Source: Peptoniphilus_A olsenii | GTDB lineage: Bacteria > Bacillota > Clostridia > Tissierellales > Peptoniphilaceae | DNA: 64,000 nucleotides | Direction: 5' to 3' | Assembly: GCF_040545475.1 (NCBI RefSeq) | Contig: NZ_JBEPMA010000002.1 | Span: 124,001-188,000 of the forward strand | Shown: in pieces, positions 18,511 to 28,037 of the stretch | Numbering within the stretch: position 1 is the first letter of the stretch | Layout of the letters: each line of letters starts with the position of its first letter | The notes under the pieces: generated by a model | What the model was told of the DNA's origin: nothing | What the model saw: only the letters and a program-made list of their open reading frames with translations | Databases searched by the model: none | Made by a program: the position numbers and the translations under genes

Positions 18511-19893
18511 GTGAAAAATAAATCAATATCGAATATTAACAAAAATACAATGACAGAAGGAAGCATTTGGAAGACAATTTTACTGTTCTCTATTCCACTT
18601 GTTTTTGGAAATTTACTCCAACAAACTTATAATACCGTAGATTCGATAATTGTAGGTAATTATGTAGGTAGTCATGCTCTGGCAGCGGTGGGCTCAAGCA
18701 CAGCTTTAATTAATCTACTAATATCATTTAGTCAAGGTATTGCTGTTGGCTCAGGAATAATAGTTGCACAATCTATAGGAGCAGATAAACAAAAAGATAT
18801 ACGTGTTTCAGTGCACACTTCACTGGCAATTGCAATCATACTCGGCCTTTTAATCTCAGTACTGGGATATATATTTGCTCCATGGCTTTTAAAAAGCATG
18901 AACACACCGCCCGAAGTGATGAAGGAATCAATTACTTATCTTAGGATTTTTTCTTTTGGTCTAATATTTAATATCATTTATAATATGGAAGCTGGAATAC
19001 TTAATGCTGTGGGCAATTCAAAAAGGTCACTTTTATACCTCGCAATAGCTTCCTTTGCAAATATTATACTCGACCTAATATTTATTAAGAGTTTTAAATT
19101 TGGCGTAAGCGGTGCAGCTATGGCGACAAATATAAGTCAAGCAATATCTTCAATACTTGCACTTTTATTTTTGATGAGAGTTCCAGAAATTTACAAGGTG
19201 AGAGTTTCAAAAATCAAAATACACAAAAAAATGGCAACTAGAATAATTAGTATCGGCATTCCTACAGCTATCCAAAATACTGTAATATCTTTATCAAATG
19301 TCATCATGCAATCTAGTGTAAATGTTTTTGGTGCATTTCCCATGGCTGGTTTTGGTGCATTCATGAAGATAGATGGATTTAATATATTGCCTGTTATGAG
19401 TCTGAGTATGGCAATAACCACATTTGCAGGCCAAAACTATGGAGCAGGAAAAATAAAACGTGTAAAAAAAGGAATGTGGACTACACTCGTCATGAGTCTT
19501 ATTTATACAATAATAACAGGAACACTTTTATATACATTTGCACCAAATGTAATAGCTCTTTTTACAAATGAAATAAAAGTTATAGAGGCAGGAGTGCTCG
19601 CCACTAAGTTTTTCTGTCCATTTTATTTTTTGTTAGCCATCATGCATTCTTTGGCGGGAACAGTAAGAGGTACAGGGAAAACTGTGCCGCCCATGATAAT
19701 ACTTCTGGTGTCGCTTTGTGCTTTTAGAATATTAGCTGTTAAACTCATAATACCTCATTACAATACGATTAGAAATGTATATATGCTCTATCCAATTTCT
19801 TGGGTTATAGGAGCAGTTTTGATGGTTATATACACAATTAAAGCAGATTGGATTAGTGACGAAAAAGCTAAAAACATTGCCCAAGACTTATAA
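18511..19893 (+). CDS. MATE-family efflux transporter
   Basis: 460 residues with twelve predicted hydrophobic segments in two related halves. The opening SIWKTILLFSIPLVFGNLLQ is typical of the DinF/NorM-like branch, and there is a TFAGQNYGAG block in the second half. It probably exports cationic or drug-like compounds with Na+ or H+. It starts at a GTG and has no strong ribosome site. TTGACA lies at 18471, but a good -10 at proper spacing is not obvious. Confidence 0.88.
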   Translation: MKNKSISNINKNTMTEGSIWKTILLFSIPLVFGNLLQQTYNTVDSIIVGNYVGSHALAAVGSSTALINLLISFSQGIAVGSGIIVAQSIGADKQKDIRVSVHTSLAIAIILGLLISVLGYIFAPWLLKSMNTPPEVMKESITYLRIFSFGLIFNIIYNMEAGILNAVGNSKRSLLYLAIASFANIILDLIFIKSFKFGVSGAAMATNISQAISSILALLFLMRVPEIYKVRVSKIKIHKKMATRIISIGIPTAIQNTVISLSNVIMQSSVNVFGAFPMAGFGAFMKIDGFNILPVMSLSMAITTFAGQNYGAGKIKRVKKGMWTTLVMSLIYTIITGTLLYTFAPNVIALFTNEIKVIEAGVLATKFFCPFYFLLAIMHSLAGTVRGTGKTVPPMIILLVSLCAFRILAVKLIIPHYNTIRNVYMLYPISWVIGAVLMVIYTIKADWISDEKAKNIAQDL

Positions 19894-19918
19894 GTCTTTA
19901 GGCAATGTTTATTTTTTT
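19872..19918 (+). terminator. Terminator after MATE gene
   Basis: AAACATTGCC and GGCAATGTTT pair around a loop that itself contains AAGACTTATAAGTCTT, with a T run after it. It overlaps the end of the coding region. Confidence 0.85.
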
Positions 19919-20040
19919 AATATATATTTTAAAAATTTTAAACTTATGTTAAAATTACAATTTTCCCAAAAAAATTTATCAATTTATTTTATACTCCCAT
20001 TATAATGTATGCCAATAGAATTTTCCACAATTGCATATAA

Positions 20041-20078
20041 AAAACCCTCTTAACTAATATCTTAGTAAAAAGGGTATA
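20041..20078 (-). terminator. Terminator of trxB
   Basis: An imperfect stem, ACCCTCTTAACTA against TAGTAAAAAGGGT, is followed by a T run on the minus strand, just after the trxB stop. Confidence 0.6.
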
Positions 20079-20087
20079 AAAATATTT

Positions 20088-21038
20088 TTATTCTTCTTTA
20101 AAACCTTCGTATAAATTTCCTTCTGCTTCATCAATATATTTTTGTGCATTTATTGAAGCTATAGCTCCATCTCCTGCCGCATTTATAATTTGGCGAACAG
20201 TCTTTTGTCTTATGTCTCCTGCAGCAAATACTCCTGGTAGGTTTGTTCTCATTTCATCATCGGTTATTATATACTTTTCATCAGAGATATTAATTTGATC
20301 TTTATATATATCTGTATTTGGCACATAACCTATAAAAACAAAAATACCAAAAGGATTATCTGATTTGATAGATTTTACTTCGCCGGTTTGATTATTCTTG
20401 AGAATCATTTCATCGACAATTTTTTCGCCTTTGATTTCCACGACTTCACTATTCCAAATAAATTCAATTCTGTCATTGTTAAAAGCCTTCTCTTGTAAAT
20501 CTTTTGACGCTCTTAATTCATCTCTTCTGTGAACAATGTAAACTTTTTTTGCAAAGTTTATGATAAAAAGTGCTTCTTGTACAGCAGAATCTCCACCGCC
20601 GATTACATATACATCTTGTCCTTCATAAAATGCAGCATCACAAAGAGAACAATAACTTACACCTCTGCCTTTAAACTCTTTTTCACCTGGAGCTCCAATA
20701 GGACGTGGATTAGCACCTGTAGCAATAATAACTGCCTTAGCCTCATATTCGTCCATAAATCCTTTAATTTTTTTGACTTCGCCAGTTAAATCTACCGAAT
20801 CAACTTCATCCATTACGATTTTTGCACCAAACTTTTTAGCTTGGTCAGCCATTTTTTTTCCTAAATCTGTTCCGTCTATTTTATCAATTCCAGGATAATT
20901 TTCAATACCAGTTGTTTCTGTAACTTGTCCGCCTTCAATACCTTTTTCTATGATTAAAGTGTCCTTTTTTGCTCTTGCAGCATATAGTCCTGCTGTAAGG
21001 CCTGCAGGTCCACCCCCAATTATTATAATATCATACAT
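20088..21038 (-). CDS. trxB: Thioredoxin reductase
   Basis: 316 residues. FAD-binding IIIIGGGPAGLTAGLYAARA at the N-terminus, redox Cys pair in SYCSLCDAAFYEG (CSLC rather than the common CATC), NADPH-binding VIGGGDSAVQEAL, and C-terminal GVFAAGDIRQKTVRQI. It reduces thioredoxin-like partners with NADPH in the cytosol. The ATG at 21038, after GGAGGT, is the correct start; a longer frame adds 17 residues ahead of the FAD loop. Confidence 0.93.
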   Translation of the reverse strand: MYDIIIIGGGPAGLTAGLYAARAKKDTLIIEKGIEGGQVTETTGIENYPGIDKIDGTDLGKKMADQAKKFGAKIVMDEVDSVDLTGEVKKIKGFMDEYEAKAVIIATGANPRPIGAPGEKEFKGRGVSYCSLCDAAFYEGQDVYVIGGGDSAVQEALFIINFAKKVYIVHRRDELRASKDLQEKAFNNDRIEFIWNSEVVEIKGEKIVDEMILKNNQTGEVKSIKSDNPFGIFVFIGYVPNTDIYKDQINISDEKYIITDDEMRTNLPGVFAAGDIRQKTVRQIINAAGDGAIASINAQKYIDEAEGNLYEGFKEE

Positions 21039-21217
21039 GGTATACCTCCATTCTACATTATTATACCCATAATTTTCATATAACAACAAATCTAAATTTC
21101 TAATATTTTCAATTATATTTTATAGTAAAAATAATAATTTTTCAAAATATATAATATTTCATATCTTAAATAATAAACATTTTTCAAAATTTTCTGTATA
21201 ATGTAATTGGTGATATT

Positions 21218-22111
21218 ATGAATTTTAATCTAAATTTGAGCGACGCTAATTTCTTGATAATAAATATTTTTGCCGCATTAATGGGCTTATATTTTATTAT
21301 AAAAAATAAAGAAAAATTAAAAACTCAACGTAATCTCAGCCCTACTAAACTCAATTTCTATGAGAAAAGTTATTTTTATAAAGGTGCCAACTACATACAC
21401 AATACTATAATTGCAATGCTATTATACTTAAAAAATAAAGGTGCGATTACTATAGAAAAAACTACTTATAAAAATAGAAAAGGTGAGAATATTTTAAATT
21501 ATATTTTCACTAAAAGAGATTTCAGTAATTTGGATAGTGCTGAACAAAAGCTATTAGATATATTCTTTTCCTTTAGTGATGATGATAAAATATCTTCTCG
21601 CAAATTAAATAAGTTAAGAAAAGATGCTCCCGATGATTATAATAGAAAATTTTATAATTTGATAGAATATTTTGAAAATCATTTTGAAAATTTAGGTCTC
21701 AAAAAAAATACTTCTTCCTCAAACAAGATTTTAATTTATTTCTTGGGATTTTTCATCTTATTTGGTATAGGCCTTGTTTTTGTCGCTAATGGCCATTACT
21801 ATGGGTTTATAAATATGATTCTCAGTTTAGTATTTTTCGGTTTGTCAATTTCAAGCGTAGCAGAGCTGCCTCCTATGGGAAAGAAACAATTTGAAGAACT
21901 TTCAATACTTGAAAAAAATCTAAAAAAATTAAATATTACAACCGAAGACCCCACATTGGTTGCCATTGGATTTGGACTCAAATATGAAAACATAATAGCT
22001 ATCAGAGAAAAGAATAATGATGATTATGATATATACTTTGATGAAAATATTTCTGAATTTCAAAAAGTGATAAAAACTGCTCTAGTTGGGAATTCTTTTT
22101 TAGTTAGATGA
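21218..22111 (+). CDS. Membrane protein resembling the DUF2207 C-terminal part
   Basis: 297 residues. One transmembrane segment at about 10-27, a winged-helix-like stretch (NTIIAMLLYLKNKGAITIEK), two adjacent transmembrane segments at about 170-210, and a soluble tail. This order matches the C-terminal portion of DUF2207/YciQ-like proteins but lacks their large extracellular N-terminal domain. Function unknown. It stands alone with its own terminator. Confidence 0.55.
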   Translation: MNFNLNLSDANFLIINIFAALMGLYFIIKNKEKLKTQRNLSPTKLNFYEKSYFYKGANYIHNTIIAMLLYLKNKGAITIEKTTYKNRKGENILNYIFTKRDFSNLDSAEQKLLDIFFSFSDDDKISSRKLNKLRKDAPDDYNRKFYNLIEYFENHFENLGLKKNTSSSNKILIYFLGFFILFGIGLVFVANGHYYGFINMILSLVFFGLSISSVAELPPMGKKQFEELSILEKNLKKLNITTEDPTLVAIGFGLKYENIIAIREKNNDDYDIYFDENISEFQKVIKTALVGNSFLVR

Positions 22112-22150
22112 AACTAATTTATAATTGATTAATTTTAATACAATATGTAA

Positions 22151-22186
22151 AGGTGGTTAAAACAATATATTAACCACCTTTTTATT
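22151..22186. terminator. Convergent terminator
   Basis: AGGTGGTTAA and TTAACCACCT pair with T-rich flanks. It serves the membrane protein on the plus strand and probably hutD on the minus strand. Confidence 0.8.
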
Positions 22187-22706
22187 AGAATTCACAGATA
22201 ATAATTTTACCTGCTCCACTTAATTCAATTTTTTCATCTTCTAAAAACACAGCAGAAAATGCTTCAAATTTTTCTCCATCAAGTTCTAAATCTGAATCAA
22301 AGTTAAATATAACTGCTCTTTTATCCGCCTTAAATTCAAAATCATTGATATTAAGCGAATACATCTTAGCATCTAAACCCTTCTTATAAATCAAATTAAA
22401 ATCTCTTACTTCTCCTGAACTTTCTGTTTCATCATCGCCATTAAAATAAAGCACTTCATAAGGTTTTAATATGAACTTATTATTTCCAGTTTTTATTTTC
22501 ATGTCGTTGTCAAGAGGGGCAATATATCTATTAAAACCTCTATAAGGTGTGTAAATAGACACTTCATCAAGACAAGTTGCAGTAGATATTCTAAAATCAA
22601 AGTTTTTTTCCGATACTGTTGCAGTTTCGGGATAAATAAAAACCTCCGTTGTCACTCCTGCTGACCATTTTGAATCTTTAAATTCATCTTTTTTTATTAA
22701 TTTCAT
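22185..22706 (-). CDS. HutD/Ves-family cupin-like protein
   Basis: 173 residues with the HutD/Ves signature: WSAGVTTEVFIYPE near the N-terminus, FDFRISTATCLDEVSIYTPYRGFNRYIAPLDN, and a cupin-like beta-rich rest. The biochemical role of the family is poorly known. The ATG directly abuts the fni stop (TAAATG), so it is translated from the same transcript. Confidence 0.8.
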   Translation of the reverse strand: MKLIKKDEFKDSKWSAGVTTEVFIYPETATVSEKNFDFRISTATCLDEVSIYTPYRGFNRYIAPLDNDMKIKTGNNKFILKPYEVLYFNGDDETESSGEVRDFNLIYKKGLDAKMYSLNINDFEFKADKRAVIFNFDSDLELDGEKFEAFSAVFLEDEKIELSGAGKIIICEF

Positions 22707-23723
22707 TTAACCCTCCAACAAATCTTTTAACTTTCCAGTGACTTTATATTTTTGAGCTTTCACTTCTCCTAAATTTTTAGCTCCCAACAATAGCATAATC
22801 ATTTTTGTTTTGTAAATTAAATTGCTAATATATTCAAGAGTATAATCATATCCTCCATGAATAATATAGGAAAGTATTTCACCACTAATTGCTGTCATAT
22901 CTGCACCAATTACTAAACTTTTAATTATATCAGATGCTGTCTTTACCCCACCTGAAGATATAATTTCCAAATCATTTAATCCAAGTTTTTTGGCTTCAAT
23001 TACAGATAATGCCGTTGGTATTCCCCAAGAATATAGTTCTGATAAATCATTATCTACATTTCTAAGATTTTCTATTTCAATAAAATTTGTTCCACCACTG
23101 CCAGATACATCTACACTTCTAACTCCTATATTGTATAGAGTTTTGATTACATCTTTAGAAAGTCCAAATCCAACTTCTTTAACAATAACGGGAACATCCA
23201 TATGTGCAACTATAAGGTCTATATTTTGTAAGATATTTCTAAATTTTCTATTGCCTTCAGGTTGGGCAAGCTCTTGAGCAGGATTTAGATGTATCTGAAT
23301 GGCATCTGCACGCACCAAGTCCACTGCTCTTTTTGCCTCTTCTACAGTCGCTTCTCCACTTAAATTTGATAATACAATTCCATCTTTTATAATTTCTCTT
23401 ACAATTTCAAAAGATTCTCTTGCATCTTCATCCTCTAAGGCAATTTTTTCACTCCCCACAGCCATGGGAATACGAAATTCATTAGCTACTCCTGCCAAAT
23501 CTCTATTGATATCTTCTGAAAATTCATTGCCACCGGTCATTGCATTAATCATAAGCGGAAAATTAATTTTCTTATCTAAAAAAACCGTTGAAGTATCTAT
23601 TTCTGAAAAGTCAATTTCAGGCAAAGAGTTGTTATATAGAAACACATCATCAAAGAGAGGATTTCCAACATAGCTTGTTCGCAAATAATTTTCGATATGT
23701 TCCTGTTTTCTATATTTTCTCAT
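22707..23723 (-). CDS. fni: Type 2 isopentenyl-diphosphate isomerase
   Basis: 338 residues. A flavin-dependent TIM barrel with PLMINAMTGGNEFSEDINRDL, QIHLNPAQELAQPEGNRKF, VIVKEVGFGLS and VSGSGGTNFIEIENLR, all diagnostic of Fni/Idi-2. It interconverts IPP and DMAPP using reduced FMN. ispE of the non-mevalonate route lies at 36.8 kb, so this organism appears to make isoprenoids by that pathway. Confidence 0.94.
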   Translation of the reverse strand: MRKYRKQEHIENYLRTSYVGNPLFDDVFLYNNSLPEIDFSEIDTSTVFLDKKINFPLMINAMTGGNEFSEDINRDLAGVANEFRIPMAVGSEKIALEDEDARESFEIVREIIKDGIVLSNLSGEATVEEAKRAVDLVRADAIQIHLNPAQELAQPEGNRKFRNILQNIDLIVAHMDVPVIVKEVGFGLSKDVIKTLYNIGVRSVDVSGSGGTNFIEIENLRNVDNDLSELYSWGIPTALSVIEAKKLGLNDLEIISSGGVKTASDIIKSLVIGADMTAISGEILSYIIHGGYDYTLEYISNLIYKTKMIMLLLGAKNLGEVKAQKYKVTGKLKDLLEG

Positions 23724-23816
23724 ACAATTCTCTCCTAATATCTATTTAAAATATTGATAAATCTTATCCATACGAAATTATGATATCATTTAATTAATTC
23801 TTTTACAAGAATACAT

Positions 23817-24773
23817 TTATTTAAAGAGGATTTTACCAATCTTTTTTCCACTATGTCTTATTTTTTCGTCTTTTATTTCAATAAAATCATCTTCTACTAT
23901 TTTTAAATTTTTATTTTTAAAATAATCTCGCTCTTCAGCACTTAAAAAAACAGGTTCTGATTCATCTTTATTATAATAATTTTCGTAAATTTTTGGTGGT
24001 ACTTTTTTATTGTTTATATAGATTTCATCAATCATCATTGTACATGAATGTTTTACAATTGCCTCATAATGGTCTTTAATCGAATAACCAAGTGTCTCAC
24101 CGCGTTGAGTCATTGCGTTTGCAATATAGACTACTTTGCCCCTAGTATTTATTAAAGCATCATTTATTCCATCTACTAATAAATTAGGTATAATTGATGT
24201 ATAAAGTGAACCTGGCCCAATAACAACTATATCTGCATCTAAAATAGCACTGGCTGCATTGGGATTTGCTTTTGGAAAATGCGGTATCATGCTCATTTTC
24301 TCAATTTTGGTATTAAGCCTATAGCTCATTTTAGGAATATACGACTCACCAACTACCTTGTCTTTTGATTCAAATTCTGCTACTAAATGTGTTTGATCTA
24401 AGGTTACAGGAAGAACTTTCCCTGTAATATTAAATACAGTGCTCATCTCTATCAAAGCTTTGTCAAAAGAACCGTAGATATCTGTCATAGCTGCAATTAA
24501 AATATTACCTACATTTTGATTTTCCATGCTTCCTGACTTAAATCTATATCCCAATAAATTTTTAAGAGCTGAATCTGTATTAGAAAGTGCTGCCAAACAA
24601 CTTCTCACATCTCCAGGTGGTAAAATATTTAATTCTTGTCTTAATATTCCACTGCCTCCTCCATCATCAGACATAGTGACAACAGCAGAAATCTCTTTTG
24701 TATAATATTTTAAACCTCTAAGCACAGAGGAAATTCCAGTTCCACCACCTAGGACAACTATTTTTTTGTCCAT
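23817..24773 (-). CDS. yvcK: YvcK/CofD-like gluconeogenesis factor
   Basis: 318 residues. The N-terminal VVLGGGTGISSVLRGLK loop, TMSDDGGGSGILRQELNILPPGD and GPGSLYTSIIPNLLV are characteristic of YvcK, which binds UDP-sugars and affects cell-wall precursor flux and morphology. It overlaps rapZ by 16 bp. The usual downstream whiA is missing here. Confidence 0.93.
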   Translation of the reverse strand: MDKKIVVLGGGTGISSVLRGLKYYTKEISAVVTMSDDGGGSGILRQELNILPPGDVRSCLAALSNTDSALKNLLGYRFKSGSMENQNVGNILIAAMTDIYGSFDKALIEMSTVFNITGKVLPVTLDQTHLVAEFESKDKVVGESYIPKMSYRLNTKIEKMSMIPHFPKANPNAASAILDADIVVIGPGSLYTSIIPNLLVDGINDALINTRGKVVYIANAMTQRGETLGYSIKDHYEAIVKHSCTMMIDEIYINNKKVPPKIYENYYNKDESEPVFLSAEERDYFKNKNLKIVEDDFIEIKDEKIRHSGKKIGKILFK

Positions 24774-25624
24774 AATTTTTTCCTCACATCTCTATGAGTT
24801 GCATAACAAGAATTATATTCCTCTTTTAAAATTCTTCCGATTTCTTCGGCTATAGCTACCGAACGGTGATATCCTCCTGTACAGCCAAAACCTATACTTA
24901 AAATTCGTTTTTGTTCATTTATATAGTGTGGTATTAAAAAAAGTAAAAGGTCAATAATCTTGTCTATAAATTCTTGTGTAACTTCCCATTTTAGTACATA
25001 ATCCCTGACATTTTCAGTAGTGCCATCATAATCTCTTAGTTCTTTTATATAGTATGGATTTGGCAAAAATCTAACATCAAAAACTATATCTGCATCTTGA
25101 AGTATGCCTTCTTTATATCCAAAACTTGTAATTTCTATTGTGAATTTATCTTTTGGTTTATATGATATTAATGCCAAAAGTTGTGTCCTCAAATTTCGAG
25201 TGGATAAATCTGTGGTATCTATGACAAAATCAGCTTTCGCTTTAATTTTCGCCAAAGTTTTCTCTTCATAGTTGTATCCATCAACTATTGATCTATTCAT
25301 AGGATGAGGTCTTCTTAGTTCTTTGTATCTAGCAATAATTGTCTTTTGATCTGCAAAGATATAGAGAACTTTAAGATTAATAGACATGCCCTTTAAATCT
25401 TCGAGAGCTGTAAAAAAAGAATCAAAAAATTCTCCACTTCGAAGATCAATTACTGCCGCAACTTTATCAAAATTTTTACTCTTTGCATCAAGTGCCATCT
25501 CACAAAATTTAGGTAAAAGTGCTGGAGCTAAATTATCCATAGAGTAAAATCCTAAATCTTCAAACACATCCAAAGCAAAAGATTTTCCCGCTCCACTCAT
25601 ACCCGTTATTATAATAAGATCCAT
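24758..25624 (-). CDS. rapZ: RapZ/YvcJ nucleotide-binding protein
   Basis: 288 residues. Walker A ITGMSGAGKSFALDVFEDLG at the N-terminus, FADQKTIIARYKELRRPHP, and C-terminal IGCTGGYHRSV-type block (GFGCTGGYHRSVAIAEEI). In E. coli it is an RNase E adaptor for GlmZ; in Firmicutes the role is less clear. The ATG at 25624 lies after GGAGAA in the end of murB, and the TTG at 25636 overlaps that site. Confidence 0.92.
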   Translation of the reverse strand: MDLIIITGMSGAGKSFALDVFEDLGFYSMDNLAPALLPKFCEMALDAKSKNFDKVAAVIDLRSGEFFDSFFTALEDLKGMSINLKVLYIFADQKTIIARYKELRRPHPMNRSIVDGYNYEEKTLAKIKAKADFVIDTTDLSTRNLRTQLLALISYKPKDKFTIEITSFGYKEGILQDADIVFDVRFLPNPYYIKELRDYDGTTENVRDYVLKWEVTQEFIDKIIDLLLFLIPHYINEQKRILSIGFGCTGGYHRSVAIAEEIGRILKEEYNSCYATHRDVRKKLWTKK

Positions 25625-25625
25625 T

Positions 25626-26516
25626 TTATTCTCCAATTATCTTAACTTCTCTCTTAAGTTCCACTCCAAAATTATCTTTGACCACTTTTTGGACAATCTC
25701 TATAGTTTCCAAAATATCACTTGCACTGGCATTATCTTTATTTACTACAAAACCACAATGTTTTTCACTAATACCAGCCCCTTTATGGGTAAAGCCTCTT
25801 AGCCCAGAATCATCTATTAATTTCCCAGCAAAATAGCCCTCTGGTCTTTTAAATGTAGAACCAGCCGAAGGAAGTTCAAGTGGTTGTTTATCTGCTCTTC
25901 TTTTGTCAAACTCCTCATATTTCGCTTTTATGATTTTTTTATCGCCTGGCTTTAATTTATAGTAAGCCCCCAACACAATTAAATCTTCTTCTTGCACTAA
26001 AGAATGCCTATAACCAAAATTCATCTCTTCTACTGGTTTTTCTATTATTTCTAAATCGGAATTTAATAATCTAACTTTAGATACGACAAACTTAGTTTCT
26101 CCATCATAAGCTCCAGCATTCATGACAATAGCACCACCTACTGAGCCTGGTATACCATGTGCAAACTCCAATCCCTCTAAAGAATTGCCACAGGCAAATT
26201 CACTCAAATCTTTCATGCTTGCTCCTGCACCGGCATAAATTATATTTCCGTCCACAGATAAATCATTGAGTCTATCTTTTAACTTTATAATCACACCATC
26301 AAATCCATTGTCTTTTACTATGACATTAGTGGAGTTGCCAAGCACATAATATTTAATATCTTTTTCTTTCAGTAATTTTAGAATTTCAATTAGTGAATCT
26401 TCATCCTTAGGCATTACTAAGATATCCGCATTTCCTCCAACTTTGAAAGAAGTGTGGTTTTTCATGGGTTCATTGTAAAATACATCACCTAATCTATTAT
26501 CTATTTTAAAATCCAT
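25626..26516 (-). CDS. murB: UDP-N-acetylenolpyruvoylglucosamine reductase
   Basis: 296 residues. FAD-binding LGNSTNVIVKDNGFDGVII, GIPGSVGGAIVMNAGAY, the catalytic Ser in LPSAGSTFKRPEGYFAGKLI, and a C-terminal NKDNASASDIL-EVQ type region. It makes UDP-MurNAc for peptidoglycan. The ATG at 26516 follows AGGTG and is preferred over the frame start at 26528. First gene of murB-rapZ-yvcK. Confidence 0.95.
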   Translation of the reverse strand: MDFKIDNRLGDVFYNEPMKNHTSFKVGGNADILVMPKDEDSLIEILKLLKEKDIKYYVLGNSTNVIVKDNGFDGVIIKLKDRLNDLSVDGNIIYAGAGASMKDLSEFACGNSLEGLEFAHGIPGSVGGAIVMNAGAYDGETKFVVSKVRLLNSDLEIIEKPVEEMNFGYRHSLVQEEDLIVLGAYYKLKPGDKKIIKAKYEEFDKRRADKQPLELPSAGSTFKRPEGYFAGKLIDDSGLRGFTHKGAGISEKHCGFVVNKDNASASDILETIEIVQKVVKDNFGVELKREVKIIGE

Positions 26517-26815
26517 TCTACACCTCATTATAATTATATCATTAATTCTATTTTTTATTTATAAGTCTGATATTTATTATACATTAATTAATAAATTTTA
26601 GATTTAATTTGGTGTTTTATCTATAGGCGTAATATTAAAATCTTTAAAACAGCACTCAACCTTAACAAAAATTAACTATATAATTCATACTAGAAAAGTA
26701 AAAATAAAATTAGCAATAGTTCTTGACCACTAGGTTAGGTAAGCTATTAATCTATTTTCTTAATTAAGTTATATAAGTCCACTTTTAAATATATGATATA
26801 TAAAATACATTTTAA
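26517..26815. other. Gene-free AT-rich stretch
   Basis: About 300 bp of very AT-rich sequence upstream of murB. It should hold the murB promoter, but I see no convincing hexamer pair, no hairpin of note and no open frame with a ribosome site. Confidence 0.5.
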
Positions 26816-27395
26816 ATCGAGTAGGGGCTAACCTGTAGCCCCTCTCACACCACCCGTACGTGCCGTTCGGCATACGGCGGTTCAATATTTCCTTGTATCA
26901 TATTATATATTTCTGATGTATCTATTTAACTCTATTCTTTTTGTATCCGAACCTCGAGGACTGAATACGTCATTCCTTGTATTCCATCAAGTCATAGACC
27001 ATCCTTTTCAAATATTACAATAAATATTGTTCCTCCCTTCGCTCCATCTCCATTACAGAAACTTCCTCGCTACTATGGATTCTGCTGACTTCTCATAGTT
27101 CGTTGTTACTACTGTATCGTCTATGAGACCTCACGGGATAAGTTCTAATACTTTCATCGTTTACTTGCAGAATCTACGCCTTGGGTTTACGGTTGTCTTT
27201 TGGGAATTTGCTATCTTATGCTAGCTCCCCCACCTGTTACACCTTGTATTCTGTTCCTGTTCGTCAAGCCACGATTTTGCTATTGCTTCTTCTCTCCCAC
27301 ATGTCACCATGTGAAACTTGCAAGTTGCTATGGGATTCGTCGACAACTACGCTCCTTGGGGAATTTCACCCCAGCATTAGAACATGCCGTCATAC
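26816..27395 (-). mobile_element. ORF-less group II intron (IIC-like insertion site)
   Basis: Read on the minus strand, 26849-26883 forms a domain V hairpin (CCGTATGCC-GAAC-GGCACGTACGG), followed by a domain VI-like stem (GGGGCTACAGGTTAGCCCC) and an end near CTACTCGAT. Upstream lie typical group II blocks such as GTGAGGTCTCATAGACGATA and AACTATGAGAAGTCAGCAGA. The reverse transcriptase frame is gone: a start-like ATGGAGATGGAGCG runs to a stop after 12 codons. The 5' end (GTATG) abuts the T run of the ferritin terminator, as IIC introns prefer. Ends are estimated to a few bases. Confidence 0.75.
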
Positions 27396-27430
27396 AAAAA
27401 AAATCTGCTGGAGAAAATCTCCAACAGATT
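27396..27430 (-). terminator. Ferritin terminator, target of the intron
   Basis: AATCTGTTGGAG and CTCCAGCAGATT form a strong stem on the minus strand followed by eight T, with the group II intron starting right after. Confidence 0.85.
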
Positions 27431-27443
27431 ATTAAAAATAAAT

Positions 27444-27926
27444 TTATTGTCTATTACCTAATTGTTCATCAAGAAGATATAGTCCAGCCCAACTTTCGTT
27501 TACTCTTTCAAGTTTTTCAATTAAAGTTCTGAATGAATCTTCTTCTTCAACTTGTTCATCAATATACCATTGTAACATTGAAGTTGCCTTATGATCATTC
27601 TCTTTTACTGATAAATCATAAAGATCATTAATTCTTTTTGTAACTTCTTTTTCATGGTCTAGAGCATATTTAAATGTTTCTGTAAAGTTTCCAAACTCAT
27701 CTTCTGGCTTTTCAAGAGCTGCAAGAACTGGTTTTTCATCTACAGAGAATAGATATTCTCTAAATTTAGTAGCATGGGCTACTTCTTCTTGAGCTTGTTT
27801 GTGGAAGAAGTTTGCAAAACCTGTCATTCCTTTTTCTTCCATATAGTGTGCCATTGCAACATAAATATATGCTGACTGTAACTCAAAATTATATTGTTCA
27901 TTAATTGCTTTGTTTAATTTACTCAT
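27444..27926 (-). CDS. Bacterial non-heme ferritin
   Basis: 160 residues, the normal length. Four-helix ferritin with ferroxidase ligands in NEQYNFELQSAYIYVAMAHY and KQAQEEVAHATKFREYL, and later WYIDEQVEEEDSFRTL. It oxidises and stores iron in a 24-subunit cage. AGGAGG precedes the ATG. A TATAAT -10 lies at 27993-27998 (minus strand), and the leader carries the palindrome AAAGGCATAGCCTTT. Iron storage here is unlinked to the metallophore cargo at the far end of the window. Confidence 0.93.
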   Translation of the reverse strand: MSKLNKAINEQYNFELQSAYIYVAMAHYMEEKGMTGFANFFHKQAQEEVAHATKFREYLFSVDEKPVLAALEKPEDEFGNFTETFKYALDHEKEVTKRINDLYDLSVKENDHKATSMLQWYIDEQVEEEDSFRTLIEKLERVNESWAGLYLLDEQLGNRQ

Positions 27927-28037
27927 TATTTTTATCCTCCTAAATTAATAAAATAATAAAATTTATATGAAAGGCATAGCCTTTTTCCTCACATTATAGT
28001 TATACCCCACTAATCTCATGATAAACATTAATAAAAA

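Noticed and set aside
27181..27532. Two overlapping plus-strand frames
   Set aside because: They are antisense to the group II intron and to ferritin; composition and lack of a start site point to chance.
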